DNA of 64,000 nucleotides. Origin: Curtobacterium pusillum (GTDB taxonomy: Bacteria > Actinomycetota > Actinomycetes > Actinomycetales > Microbacteriaceae). Where the stretch lies: NCBI RefSeq assembly GCF_007673235.1, contig NZ_VDZH01000003.1, positions 1 to 64,000 of the forward strand. The letters are read 5' to 3'. Positions 22,510 through 30,841 of the stretch are shown here, piece by piece (the first letter of the stretch is position 1; each line of letters starts with the position of its first letter). A program made the translations under genes and the position numbers. A model generated the notes under the pieces. That model was given only the letters and a program-made list of their open reading frames with translations, had not been told where the DNA came from and did not search any database.

Positions 22510-23709
22510 GTGACCAGCGCTGCGGAGACGACCCGCGCCTCCAGGCCGGCCCCGGACGCGCCCCACAGCACGTGGACCACTCCCCTGTTGCTGTGGCTGG
22601 CGTCCCGCGTCGTCAGCACGGCGCTGCTCGCGACCGTCTACGTCGTGGCGACCGCGAACGGCTGGACCTTCGCCTCGTACCGTCGTGACCCGTCGTTCTT
22701 CACGTTCTCGGGTTCGTGGGACGCGTCGTTCTACCGGATCATCGCGGAGCACGGGTACCCGACGACCCTGCCGCTCGACGACGCCGGCCACGTCGCTCCG
22801 AACGCGTGGGCGTTCCTGCCCGTGTTCCCCGCGCTCGTACGCGCGGTCATGCCGCTGACGGGCGGGTCCTTCTGGGTCGCCGGCGTCCTGGTGTCGGCGC
22901 TCGCCGGGGCGGGGGCGTGCGTGCTGCTGTACCGGCTCGTCCTGGCGGTGGGCTGCTCGCACCGGGCACGCTGGGCGACCGCGCTGTTCGCGTTCGCCCC
23001 GACCGGATTCCTGCTGCAGGTCGCCTACGCGGAGAGCACCTTCCTGCTGCTGCTCTTCGGGGCGCTGCTCGCCCTGGTGCGTCGTCGGTACTGGCTCGTG
23101 GCGCCGCTCGGGCTCGTCGCGGCGTTCACGAAGCCGGGCGTGCTCGCGCTGGCCGTCGCGCTCGCCGTGCACCTCGTCGTGCGGTGGGTGCAGGAGCGTC
23201 GGGCGCTGCCCGTCCGGGACGCGGTGGCCATCGTCGTGTCGGGGCTGGTCGTGGCAGCGGCGGGGCTGGCGTGGCCGGTGATCGCCTCCGCGGTGACCGG
23301 TCGCCCGAACGCGTACCTCGACACCGAGCTGTCGTGGTGGGTGGGGTTCGTCGGGCGGCAGCACTTCGCGCCGCTGACGCCGTGGTTCACGATGGCGGGG
23401 ACGTGGCTCGGGCCGCTCGGGGTCGTGCTCGTGGTCGCTGTGCTGGCGGGTGCGGTCTGGTTCTGGTGGCGGCGCGACGTCCGGGCGCTCGGGGTCGACG
23501 TGTGGGCGTTCACGGCGTCGTACGGGCTGTACCTCGTCGCGGTGTTCCTGCCGCAGCAGAGCCTGCCGCGGCTGCTCATGCCGATGGCGCCGCTGCTCGG
23601 GTCGGACGTGTTCGTGCGGACGCGGCGGCGGGCGGTCACGTGGCTCGTGGTCGGGGTGTGCCTGCAGCCCGTGGCGATCGTGCTGATCTGGTTCCTCGGG
23701 TACCCGTGA
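22510..23709 (+). CDS. PIG-V-like mannosyltransferase, integral membrane
   Basis: The 399-aa protein has about nine predicted membrane spans and the luminal-loop signature WDASFYRIIAEHGY, the Asp-containing motif of GT-C glycosyltransferases of the PIG-V/GPI-mannosyltransferase-II type. It probably moves a mannose from a polyprenyl donor onto a cell-envelope acceptor. I choose the GTG at 22510 because GGGAGGATC lies just upstream; an earlier start would add 20 residues. Its N-terminus (TRASRPAPD) includes the dispersed CTGGAGGCGCGG motif on the other strand. Confidence 0.8.
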   Translation: MTSAAETTRASRPAPDAPHSTWTTPLLLWLASRVVSTALLATVYVVATANGWTFASYRRDPSFFTFSGSWDASFYRIIAEHGYPTTLPLDDAGHVAPNAWAFLPVFPALVRAVMPLTGGSFWVAGVLVSALAGAGACVLLYRLVLAVGCSHRARWATALFAFAPTGFLLQVAYAESTFLLLLFGALLALVRRRYWLVAPLGLVAAFTKPGVLALAVALAVHLVVRWVQERRALPVRDAVAIVVSGLVVAAAGLAWPVIASAVTGRPNAYLDTELSWWVGFVGRQHFAPLTPWFTMAGTWLGPLGVVLVVAVLAGAVWFWWRRDVRALGVDVWAFTASYGLYLVAVFLPQQSLPRLLMPMAPLLGSDVFVRTRRRAVTWLVVGVCLQPVAIVLIWFLGYP

Positions 23710-23715
23710 CGCGGG

Positions 23716-23731
23716 CCGCCCGGTCGGGCGG
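23716..23731. terminator. short GC hairpin between convergent genes
   Basis: CCGCCCG/CGGGCGG with a very small loop in the 27-bp gap between the PIG-V-like gene and the amidase gene. Probably a bidirectional terminator; weak as drawn. Confidence 0.45.
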
Positions 23732-23736
23732 GCCGG

Positions 23737-24777
23737 CTACGCGTCGAACGTGTGGAACCAGGCGGTGCCGCCCGGGTGCTGCACCGTGATCATCTCGTCG
23801 AGGTCGCGGTACGGGCCGTCCTGGTTGTGGCTCGCCGACTTGATGCGGATGGTGCCGTCGGGCTCGGTGAAGACCTCGGACACGATGGTCGTGTGGTCCG
23901 GCGAGTCGTTGTCGTTCCAGTCGTAGAACACGATGTCGCCGACCTTGACCTTGTCACGCTCGTCGAGGGACCGCCGGGTGAGCCCGAACTCCGCAGCGTT
24001 GGTCGTCAGCCACGGGTCCATCGTCGGGCAGTACGTCCACGTCGCCGTGTGCTCCGCCCCCGCAGAGCGGTTGTACCAATCGGAGCGCTGCTCCCACCCG
24101 CGGGCGATCAGGGTCTGCGACACGTAGTTCGCGCAGTCGCCGCCGATCGGGTTCATGGTGCCGTACTCGGCCAGGTTGTAGTCCTTCCAGTGCGCCATCG
24201 CGTACTGGAGCTGCCGGTCGACGTCGGTCAGTGCGGCGTAGGCCAGGGTCGAGGTCGCCACCGCCGTCGCGGCGTCCGGCACGGGTGCGGTGGTCGGCGT
24301 GGGCGTCGCGGTCGCGGAGTCCTGCGTCGCCCCGGTCTGCCCGTCGTTCGCCGCGCTGCCGTTGCCGTCCGATGACTGGTTCGCCGACGGACTCGGCTCG
24401 ATCGCCGACGTGAAGAGCGCCACGTCCGCAGAGCCCGCCGTGTACATCGCCTGGTGCGGCGCCGTGAAGGTCACCTTCGTCGCCGTGGCCGTGACGTCCC
24501 GTGCTGCGACCCCACCGACCGTGACGCCCTTGACCGCCGCCAGCCCGGTGCCGGCGACCGTGATCGTCACACCGCCGGCGAGCGGGACCTGCGCGGGGCT
24601 GACCGACTTCGCGACGGGCTTCGCGGTCGGCGTGGAGGAGCCGCCGCCGTCCGCCCCTGACCCCTTGCCCGCGCCCTTGCCGCCGCCGTTGCCCGACGAG
24701 CACGCGGCCACGGCGAGCCCGATCCCGGTCGCCCCGGCGAGGGACAGCAGGGAACGGCGCGTGAACGAAGCAGTCAT
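23737..24777 (-). CDS. Tat-exported lipoprotein with TIG and amidase_6 domains
   Basis: The 346-aa protein starts MTASFTRRSLLSL with a twin-arginine signal and lipobox AVAAC, so it should be anchored outside the membrane. A Gly/Ser-rich linker leads to an IPT/TIG-like beta domain (SPAQVPLAGGVTITVAGTG). After a Ser/Thr-rich stretch comes a C-terminal amidase_6-type domain with catalytic Cys in GGDCANYVSQ and His in SPDHTTIV. Likely cell-wall hydrolysis or remodelling. The start at 24777 places the signal correctly. Confidence 0.82.
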   Translation of the reverse strand: MTASFTRRSLLSLAGATGIGLAVAACSSGNGGGKGAGKGSGADGGGSSTPTAKPVAKSVSPAQVPLAGGVTITVAGTGLAAVKGVTVGGVAARDVTATATKVTFTAPHQAMYTAGSADVALFTSAIEPSPSANQSSDGNGSAANDGQTGATQDSATATPTPTTAPVPDAATAVATSTLAYAALTDVDRQLQYAMAHWKDYNLAEYGTMNPIGGDCANYVSQTLIARGWEQRSDWYNRSAGAEHTATWTYCPTMDPWLTTNAAEFGLTRRSLDERDKVKVGDIVFYDWNDNDSPDHTTIVSEVFTEPDGTIRIKSASHNQDGPYRDLDEMITVQHPGGTAWFHTFDA

Positions 24778-24848
24778 GGTGCTTCCCAGGGTAGGCGACG
24801 ACACGGCATGATCTCTGGCAGGAACCACCGTCGAGAGGATCAGACCCG

Positions 24849-25232
24849 ATGCCCGAGAGCCACGACTTCTTCGTCGCAGCCGACCCCGAAACCGTCCGTG
24901 CCCGAGTCCGCGGCGCCCTCGTCCGCGAGGGCTACACCGTCGAGGACGGCGAGCAGGGAGCCCTGCGCGCCACTCGCGGCAGCCTCGGCCTGACGCTGCT
25001 CATCGGCGGCATGGCCAACGACCGCACCTTCCACACCCGCCTCGACGTGCAGGTCATGGTCACGCCCGACGGCCGGACCGTCGCCCGGCTGCTCCGCGGC
25101 TCGGGGAAGTCCGCGATCAAGGGCGGGGCGCTCGGGATCTCCCGCGGCAACCGCGCGTTCGAGCAGGCCGCCAACGCGATCCACACCGACCTGGCGCAGG
25201 CGGGCGTGCTGACGGAGAGCGTGCCCGGCTGA
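24849..25232 (+). CDS. hypothetical protein
   Basis: I do not recognise this 127-aa protein. It is a small soluble alpha/beta-like sequence with no signal or membrane segment, containing SLGLTLLIGGMANDRTFHTRLDVQVMV. Codon use matches neighbours and GAGAGGAT precedes the ATG as ribosome-binding site, so it is likely real. It is followed by a shared terminator and lies divergent to the lipoprotein gene. Confidence 0.7.
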   Translation: MPESHDFFVAADPETVRARVRGALVREGYTVEDGEQGALRATRGSLGLTLLIGGMANDRTFHTRLDVQVMVTPDGRTVARLLRGSGKSAIKGGALGISRGNRAFEQAANAIHTDLAQAGVLTESVPG

Positions 25233-25254
25233 CGCCGACACACCCCGGAACGAG

Positions 25255-25282
25255 AGAAGGCCACCCGATCGGGTGGCCTTCT
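25255..25282. terminator. bidirectional terminator
   Basis: Perfect 14-bp self-complementary palindrome (AGAAGGCCACCCGA mirrored) followed by CTTCTGTCTT on the plus strand. It ends the upstream plus-strand gene and, on the minus strand, tRNA-Ala, whose 3' end is nine bases away. Confidence 0.85.
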
Positions 25283-25291
25283 GTCTTGGAG

Positions 25292-25364
25292 TGGAGCTAA
25301 GGGGATTCGAACCCCTGACCTTCTCATTGCGAACGAGACGCGCTACCAACTGCGCCATAGCCCC
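25292..25364 (-). tRNA. tRNA-Ala (anticodon CGC)
   Basis: The 73-nt cloverleaf on the minus strand has acceptor GGGGCTA/TAGCTCC with the G3:U70 pair that identifies alanine tRNA, D-arm GCGC/GCGC, anticodon loop TTCGCAA, T-arm AGGGG-TTCGAAT-CCCCT and discriminator A. CCA is not encoded. The 172-aa frame crossing it is a translation artefact of the tRNA. Confidence 0.95.
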
Positions 25365-25416
25365 AAGGACTCGACCACACTAGCACCCGCCTCGGCTCGA
25401 TCCGAAATCGAGCCGA

Positions 25417-26508
25417 TCACACGGCGCGGCGGCGGCGCATGATCGCGTCGAGGTCCGCCTGCTCGTACGCGTCGTCGCCGAGGACCCCCATGCCGGCCCA
25501 CTTGCTCGGGGGCTCGGGAGGCTCGGTGGGCGCAGCGGACTCCGGCGCCGGAGCAGCGGGAACGGCGGGCGCTCGCAGCCCCAGCCGCTCCGCGAGCCGA
25601 CCCTGGTCGTGCGCCGACAGGGACGCGACGGCTTCCTCGACGTCGGGCCGCATCTGCGACACCCGGGCGAGCGACGGGTCGGTCTCGGCCGCGCGGATCG
25701 CGGCCGCTTCGGCCTCGGCCTGCGCCTTGGCCTCGGCGACGCGCTCCTTCAGTCGCGCGGCCAGCTCGGCAGCGGACTCCGGCGAGGCCGCCGGAGCGGC
25801 CGGGCGTTCGACGTACAGGGGCTTCGGGACGCGGTTGGGGGTCCAGCTCCGGTCACGCGCGGGTTCGGCGGGCTGCTCGGTGGGCAGCGGCGGCGCCGGG
25901 TCCGTCCACGCGGTCGTCGGCCTGGAGGCACGGCTCGCCTCCGGCACGGCCGTCGCGGTCCGCGCCTTCCGCGCCGTCGCGACCTGGTGCAGCTGGGCGA
26001 GGACCGCTGCGGACCCGCCCGCGGCGACGAGGCCGGCGACACCGACCAGCCAGGCGGCGGGCGCCGCGACGAAGACGACGATCGCGACGACGATGCCGAG
26101 CGTCCCGAGCAGGGTCGCCCCGAGCCGGGAACGCCGCATCCGCATCGCGGTGAGCGCGGGCACGGAGGACGCACGCTCGAGGACGGGGGCCTGTTCGGCG
26201 AGCCGACGGGTGATCTCCCGCTGGCGAGCGGCCTCGTGGGCGCGGACGATCGCGGTGCGCTTCGCCTCCTCCGACTTCGCGACGCGCTGCGCCTCGGCGA
26301 GGGACTTGGCGTTCATCTCGACGCGGACCTCGTCCGGCAGCTCGGCCGTCTGCGCGAGGATGCGGAGGGTCTGCTGCAGGCGGATCGCGTTCCGTTCAGT
26401 GGCGAGGTACTGCCGCCGGGCCGCCCAGGACGGCATGAGGTAGACGAGCCAGAGCACGGCCGCGATGAGCAGGACGATGCCGCCGCCCCAGGAGCCGATA
26501 CCTGCCAT
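25417..26508 (-). CDS. hypothetical membrane protein
   Basis: The 363-aa protein has an N-terminal membrane segment (GIVLLIAAVLWLVYLMP, residues 10-26), a charged helical region, a pair of membrane spans around 130-170 and a long Ala/Pro/Glu-rich cytoplasmic tail ending MRRRRAV. The layout is like uncharacterised Microbacteriaceae membrane proteins; no catalytic motif is seen. A -10-like TACCGT (26515-26520) lies six bases before the ATG, suggesting a leaderless mRNA. The ASRASRP segment overlaps a copy of CTGGAGGCACGG. Confidence 0.75.
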   Translation of the reverse strand: MAGIGSWGGGIVLLIAAVLWLVYLMPSWAARRQYLATERNAIRLQQTLRILAQTAELPDEVRVEMNAKSLAEAQRVAKSEEAKRTAIVRAHEAARQREITRRLAEQAPVLERASSVPALTAMRMRRSRLGATLLGTLGIVVAIVVFVAAPAAWLVGVAGLVAAGGSAAVLAQLHQVATARKARTATAVPEASRASRPTTAWTDPAPPLPTEQPAEPARDRSWTPNRVPKPLYVERPAAPAASPESAAELAARLKERVAEAKAQAEAEAAAIRAAETDPSLARVSQMRPDVEEAVASLSAHDQGRLAERLGLRAPAVPAAPAPESAAPTEPPEPPSKWAGMGVLGDDAYEQADLDAIMRRRRAV

Positions 26509-26642
26509 GCGAACACGGTAGGGGCGGGCGTTCCCCTGGCAGGTGATTGCCGGACGCGTGTTGCGCGTGTCGTGACGAAATCACGGGAGGCGAGCCGCGC
26601 CTCCAGTCCGCTCGGTGGGACGAGGCGGACGGGACCGACGGG

Positions 26643-27302
26643 TCAGACGCGGGGCGTCGTGTGCAGCGGCAACGCCGCCTCGTCGCGCGCGGCGAGCGGC
26701 ACGCTGCCGACACCCGGCGGGACCTGCCCGCGGACCCAGCGTTCGAGGACGCCCTCGCGGACCTCCTCGGCGACGAGGGCGAAGCAGAAGTGGTCGCGCC
26801 AGTCGCCGTTGATGTGGATGTACCGGCGACGGAGGCCCTCGTACCGGAAGCCGAGCTTCTCGACCACCCGGAGCGACGGTGCGTTCTCCGGACGGATGCA
26901 GATCTCGATGCGGTGGATGCCGACGACGCGGAAGCAGTGGTCGACCGCCATCGCGACGGCGATCGGCGTGACGTTGTGACCGGCGGCGTCCTCGACCACC
27001 CAGTAGCCGATCGACGCGCTGGCGAGCGAGCCGTAGGTGATGCCGGAGACGTTCAGCTGGCCGACGAACCGGCCGTCGAGCTCCATCGCGAAGGGGAGCC
27101 CGAGCCCCGCGCGGGCGTTGGCCTGGAGCGCACGGATGCTGCCGCGGACATCGGTGGAGACGTGTCCGGAGGGGTTGGTGGCCTCCCACGTCCGGAGCCA
27201 CGACCGGTTGCTGGCGAGCGCGACGTCGAGGTCACGGCTGTCGCGCAGCCGGAGGGGCCGGATGGTGACCCGCCCGTGGGACAGGGTCGGGATCGTCGTC
27301 AT
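26643..27302 (-). CDS. GNAT acetyltransferase, RimJ/RimL-like
   Basis: The 219-aa N-acetyltransferase resembles ribosomal-protein Nalpha-acetyltransferases. It has RLRDSRDLDVALASNRSWLRTWEAT, the acetyl-CoA region GYWVVEDAAGHNVTPIAVAMAVDHCF, and NAPSLRVVEKLGFRYEGLRRRYIHINGDWRDH. It lies downstream of galU but is separated by a hairpin. The protein target is not known. Confidence 0.85.
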   Translation of the reverse strand: MTTIPTLSHGRVTIRPLRLRDSRDLDVALASNRSWLRTWEATNPSGHVSTDVRGSIRALQANARAGLGLPFAMELDGRFVGQLNVSGITYGSLASASIGYWVVEDAAGHNVTPIAVAMAVDHCFRVVGIHRIEICIRPENAPSLRVVEKLGFRYEGLRRRYIHINGDWRDHFCFALVAEEVREGVLERWVRGQVPPGVGSVPLAARDEAALPLHTTPRV

Positions 27303-27325
27303 CGCGCTGGTTCCTCCGGGGGCGT

Positions 27326-27359
27326 CGAACGGGCCCGGGGCGTTCCCCGGACCCGTTCG
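27326..27359 (-). terminator. hairpin terminator after galU
   Basis: Arms 27326-27340 and 27345-27359 (CGAACGGG-N-CCGGGG type) pair over 15 positions with one G-U, around a 4-base loop. It sits 12 bases after the galU stop. Confidence 0.7.
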
Positions 27360-27371
27360 GCGACGGGTCGA

Positions 27372-28262
27372 CTATTCGCCCGCGTTGAACTCCTTGAGCC
27401 ACGACTTGAGGTCGGGGCCGAGGTCCTCGCGGTCCGAGGCGAGCTGGACGATCGCCTTGATGTAGTCGAGTTTGTCACCGGTGTCGTACCGGCGTCCACG
27501 GAACACGACGCCGTACACGCCGCCGGTCCACTCCTCGGCGTTCGCCATCTTCATGAGCGCGTCGGTCAGCTGGATCTCGCCGCCCTTGCCCGGCTCCTGC
27601 TTCTCGAGGACGTCGAAGACCTCGGGGCGGATGACGTAGCGGCCGATGATGGCCAGGTTCGAGGGCGCCTCGCCCTGCGGGGGCTTCTCGACGAGGCCCG
27701 TGATCTTCACGACGTCGTCGGTGTCGGTCGGCTCGACGGTCGCGATGCCGTAGAGGTGGGTCTGCGACTCGGGGACCTCGAGCAGGGCGACGACCGTGGC
27801 GTTCTTCTCGCCCTGGACCTCGATCATGCGCTGGAGCAGCGGGTCGCGGGCGTCGATGATGTCGTCACCGAGGAGCACGGCGAACGGCTCGCGGCCGACG
27901 TGCATCTTGGCGCGGAGCACCGCGTGGCCGAGGCCGAGCGGGTCACCCTGACGGACGTAGTGCATGTCGGCGAGGTCCGTGGACTGGTTCACCTTCTGCA
28001 GCTTCTCGTGGTCGCCCTTCTTCTTGAGGGTCTCCTCGAGCTCGGACACGTGGTCGAAGTGGTTCTCGAGCGCGTTCTTGTTGCGCCCCGTGATCATGAG
28101 CACGTCGGTGAGGCCCGCGCCGACTGCCTCTTCCACCACGTACTGGATGGCCGGCTTGTCGACGACGGGGAGCATCTCCTTCGGCATCGCCTTGGTGGCG
28201 GGGAGGAAGCGCGTGCCCAGGCCTGCGGCGGGGATCACGGCTTTCGAAATCTGGAAGCCCAT
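27372..28262 (-). CDS. galU: UTP-glucose-1-phosphate uridylyltransferase
   Basis: Makes UDP-glucose for envelope polysaccharide and nucleotide-sugar pools. The 296-aa product has the nucleotide-binding motif AAGLGTRFLPATKAMPKEMLP at the N-terminus, LLGDDIID, LVEKPP and GRRYDTGDKLDYIKA. The ATG at 28262 is preceded seven bases upstream by a -10-like TACCTT, so it may be leaderless. It is divergent from the formyl-THF cyclo-ligase gene. Confidence 0.96.
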   Translation of the reverse strand: MGFQISKAVIPAAGLGTRFLPATKAMPKEMLPVVDKPAIQYVVEEAVGAGLTDVLMITGRNKNALENHFDHVSELEETLKKKGDHEKLQKVNQSTDLADMHYVRQGDPLGLGHAVLRAKMHVGREPFAVLLGDDIIDARDPLLQRMIEVQGEKNATVVALLEVPESQTHLYGIATVEPTDTDDVVKITGLVEKPPQGEAPSNLAIIGRYVIRPEVFDVLEKQEPGKGGEIQLTDALMKMANAEEWTGGVYGVVFRGRRYDTGDKLDYIKAIVQLASDREDLGPDLKSWLKEFNAGE

Positions 28263-28377
28263 GCCTGTGAAGGTATCGGATGACCCCTGGACGGGGCATG
28301 TCGTCGCTACGGAGGACACGGCTTCGCGCGACCGGCGGCGGGAAGCCGCAACGGACACCCTCGGTAGACTCCTGCGC

Positions 28378-28962
28378 ATGATCGCCGATCTCGGGAACGA
28401 GAAACGTGCCCTGCGAGCCGACCTCCGGCAGCGGCGGCGCACCCGGACCACGACTGAACGCGACGCCGACACGGAGGCGCTCACCGCGACCCTCCAGCGC
28501 TTCGCCGAGGAACGGCAGGTCGAGTCGATCGCGCTGTACCTCTCCGCGCCGGAGGAACCGAACGTCCGTCCGTTCCTGAACTGGGCCTACTCACGCGGTG
28601 TGCGCGTCCTGCTGCCGATCACCCGCGAGGACGGACTGCTCGACTGGGCGGTCGGCGACGGGACCTCGGAGACCGAGGGTCTGGCCGGCATGCCCGAGGT
28701 CGTCGGCGAGGTGCTCTCCCCCCTGGCGATCAACGACGTCGACGCTATCCTCACCCCCGCTGCGGCGGTCGGGCACGACGGCGTCCGGATGGGTTGGGGC
28801 CGCGGCTACTACGACAAGACGCTCGGGTCGATGGCGAACCGCCCGCCCGTCTATGCTGTGATCTTCGACGCGGAGTACCTCGACGAGGTCCCGCGCGAAC
28901 CCCACGACGAACCCGTCGACGGCATCATCACGCCGTCGCGCATCATCACCTTCCGGAGCTAG
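28378..28962 (+). CDS. 5-formyltetrahydrofolate cyclo-ligase
   Basis: ATP-dependent conversion of 5-formyl-THF to 5,10-methenyl-THF. The 194-aa protein carries an N-terminal KRALRADLRQRR, SIALYLSAPEEPN, and the C-terminal signature RMGWGRGYYDKTL. TAGACT (28365-28370) ends seven bases before the ATG, fitting leaderless transcription. The fmdB-type gene follows after one base, so the two are co-transcribed. Confidence 0.92.
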   Translation: MIADLGNEKRALRADLRQRRRTRTTTERDADTEALTATLQRFAEERQVESIALYLSAPEEPNVRPFLNWAYSRGVRVLLPITREDGLLDWAVGDGTSETEGLAGMPEVVGEVLSPLAINDVDAILTPAAAVGHDGVRMGWGRGYYDKTLGSMANRPPVYAVIFDAEYLDEVPREPHDEPVDGIITPSRIITFRS

Positions 28963-28963
28963 G

Positions 28964-29257
28964 GTGCCCACCTACTCGTACCGCTGCACCGAGTGCGGCA
29001 ACGCCTTCGACATCAAGCAGTCGTTCTCCGACGCCACGCTCACCGAGTGCCCGGCGTGCGGGGGCGCGCTGCGCAAGGTCTTCTCGCCGGTCGGGGTGAC
29101 GTTCAACGGTGGCGGCTTCTACCGCACCGACTCGCGGGCCACCCCCAAGGCGGAGAGCGGCTCGTCCGGATCGTCGGACTCGTCCGGGTCGTCGTCGACG
29201 CCCACGCCCGCCAAGACCGAGACGAAGGCAGCCACGCCGAAGCCTGCAGCGTCGTGA
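28964..29257 (+). CDS. FmdB-family zinc-ribbon protein
   Basis: The 97-aa protein has an N-terminal zinc ribbon (YRCTECGNAFDIKQ...ECPACGG, four Cys in two CxxC knuckles) and a disordered Ser/Thr/Pro tail. FmdB family members are putative regulators of unproven function. The gene starts with GTG one base after the cyclo-ligase stop, in the operon order 5-FCL-fmdB-mscL common in actinobacteria. Confidence 0.9.
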   Translation: MPTYSYRCTECGNAFDIKQSFSDATLTECPACGGALRKVFSPVGVTFNGGGFYRTDSRATPKAESGSSGSSDSSGSSSTPTPAKTETKAATPKPAAS

Positions 29258-29314
29258 CCGTGACGCGTCCTCCTCGGTAGGTTTGGGGTTTCCCCGACCC
29301 GGAAGGAGGCCCGC

Positions 29315-29812
29315 GTGAAGGGCTTCAAGGAGTTCCTGCTCCGCGGCAACGTCATCGACCTGGCCGTCGCAGTCGTCATCGGTGCTGCGTTCACCGCCAT
29401 CGTCACCGCCATCGTCAACGCGGTGATCAACCCGCTCATCGGCGCGATCTTCAACGCGTCGAGCCTCGACGACACGTGGATCTGGACGATCCCGGGTCTC
29501 AACGGCGATGCCGAGATCAAGTTCGGCGCCGTGGTCGGTGCGGTGATCCAGTTCGTCATCGTGGCGGCCGTGGTGTACTTCGCGCTGGTCCTCCCCGTGA
29601 ACCACCTCAAGAAGGTCGCGTTCGAGCGGGTCAAGAACGACGAGGAGCAGACGCCGCAGGACGTCCCGCCGACCGACGTCGAGGTGCTGCTCGAGATCCG
29701 CGACCTGCTCCGGTCGCAGAACGGTGTGCCCGCATCGACGGGGTCCGGCGCGCACGTGGCTCCGTCGACCGCTCCCGAGGGTCCCGGCATCGGCGGCACG
29801 ACCAAGCTCTAG
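29315..29812 (+). CDS. mscL: large-conductance mechanosensitive channel
   Basis: Emergency valve that opens on hypo-osmotic stress. The 165-aa protein has MscL TM1 (NVIDLAVAVVIGAAFTAIV), a periplasmic loop, TM2 (GAVVGAVIQFVIVAAVVYFALV) and the cytoplasmic helix VEVLLEIRDLLR. A strong GGAAGGAGG precedes the GTG start. About 25 residues of low-complexity C-terminal tail exceed the usual length. A palindromic repeat follows the gene. Confidence 0.96.
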   Translation: MKGFKEFLLRGNVIDLAVAVVIGAAFTAIVTAIVNAVINPLIGAIFNASSLDDTWIWTIPGLNGDAEIKFGAVVGAVIQFVIVAAVVYFALVLPVNHLKKVAFERVKNDEEQTPQDVPPTDVEVLLEIRDLLRSQNGVPASTGSGAHVAPSTAPEGPGIGGTTKL

Positions 29813-29850
29813 GCGCACTCCGAACCACGGTGGGGCGATCGCGCCCCGCA

Positions 29851-29890
29851 ACGAACATCGCGCCCCGTCTCTGCGGGGCGCGATGTTCGT
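29851..29890. repeat. palindromic repeat family, copy 1 (terminator-like)
   Basis: Arms ACGAACATCGCGCCCCG and its exact complement (17 bp) around TCTCTG, between convergent mscL and the phosphatidyltransferase gene. The same arm recurs at 42471-42484 and 54968-54984. Next to it, GGGGGCGCAATCGCGCGC occurs twice in tandem (29893-29910 and 29914-29931). Confidence 0.85.
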
Positions 29891-29937
29891 TCGGGGGCGC
29901 AATCGCGCGCACCGGGGGCGCAATCGCGCGCGAAACG

Positions 29938-30531
29938 TCAGCGGGCGGCGGGAGCGCCGACCGCACGGCGCTTGGCGAACATCGCCATCGCGTACTGGAC
30001 ACCGGCGAGCACGTGGCCGGCCGTGCCGAGGTAGACGAACACCAGGGCGACGACGCGGACCCACGGGGCGTTCTCGTCGACCGTGTGCACCGCGGAGAAC
30101 AGCAGCACCGGGAGCCCGACGAACAGCAGCGCCGAGCGGATCTTGCCCGTCCAGGTCACGTCGAGGTCCGGGTTGCCGTGGAACAGCACGCTCGAGAGCA
30201 CGACGAGCACGAGGTCGACGAGCACCACGACCGCGACGACCCACCACGGCAGCAGCCCGGTGAGGACGAGTGACAGCACGATCGCGATGATCGCCAGTCG
30301 GTCGGCAACGGGGTCGATCGCCTTGCCGAGCTTCGAGCCCTGGTCGAACTTCCGGGCGATGAAGCCGTCCGCCCAGTCGCTCACCCCGATGACGACGAGG
30401 GCGACGAGCGCCCACCCGGGGTGTCCAGCGACGACGAGCCACACGAAGACCGGGATCAGCAGCAGCCGGAACAGCGAGATCAGGTTCGGCCAGGTCTGCC
30501 AGTCGGGGCGCTCCCGCACGGTGTCAGTCAT
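29938..30531 (-). CDS. CDP-alcohol phosphatidyltransferase (PgsA-like)
   Basis: The 197-aa integral membrane enzyme displaces CMP from a CDP-alcohol to make phospholipid; phosphatidylglycerol-phosphate or cardiolipin synthase is most likely. The diagnostic DxxDGxxARxxxxxxxxGxxxDxxxD is intact: SDWADGFIARKF followed by GKAIDPVAD. About five membrane spans. The start at 30531 places the short WQTWPNLISLFRL amphipathic entry as in the family. A -10-like TAGCAT lies eight bases before the ATG. Confidence 0.88.
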   Translation of the reverse strand: MTDTVRERPDWQTWPNLISLFRLLLIPVFVWLVVAGHPGWALVALVVIGVSDWADGFIARKFDQGSKLGKAIDPVADRLAIIAIVLSLVLTGLLPWWVVAVVVLVDLVLVVLSSVLFHGNPDLDVTWTGKIRSALLFVGLPVLLFSAVHTVDENAPWVRVVALVFVYLGTAGHVLAGVQYAMAMFAKRRAVGAPAAR

Positions 30532-30550
30532 CGCCGGAAATGCTACCTGG

Positions 30551-30841
30551 TCACCAATGTGGGGGGACGTCCCGCCGGAGCTGGTCGTCGTTCTCACCGT
30601 CGCGGTGCCGCGCCGGCTCGGCGGGCGCGGCGGGGTCGTAGCCCGGCACCGGCTGGGTGGTGACGCGTCTGCGGCGGCGACCCGTGCCTCCAGGGCGGTC
30701 GTCCGACTCGCCGCGGACGGGGGCCGCGGGACGGACGGGAGGCGCGGCTGACGACGCGTCGTCGGCCCGCGTCCACGTGCCCACCAGCTGGTCCGTCTCG
30801 GGCGTCACCGGCCCCGCGGACCGGTGTGCCCGCCGGGTCAT
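30551..30841 (-). CDS. small hypothetical protein coupled to the DUF4011 gene
   Basis: The 96-aa Arg/Pro-rich protein has no recognised domain; the segment DQLVGTWTRADDAS is its only non-repetitive part. Its ATG overlaps the stop of the large helicase-like gene as ATGA, an arrangement unlikely by chance in a purely spurious frame. The composition is low-complexity, so it could still be a shadow. If real, it is the obvious partner of the large protein. Confidence 0.5.
   Translation of the reverse strand: MTRRAHRSAGPVTPETDQLVGTWTRADDASSAAPPVRPAAPVRGESDDRPGGTGRRRRRVTTQPVPGYDPAAPAEPARHRDGENDDQLRRDVPPHW

Noticed and set aside
24840-25358. 172-codon frame starting MAQLVARLVRNEKVRGSNPLSS
   Set aside because: A classic false translation of a tRNA gene (here tRNA-Ala) and antisense to the small gene at 24849.
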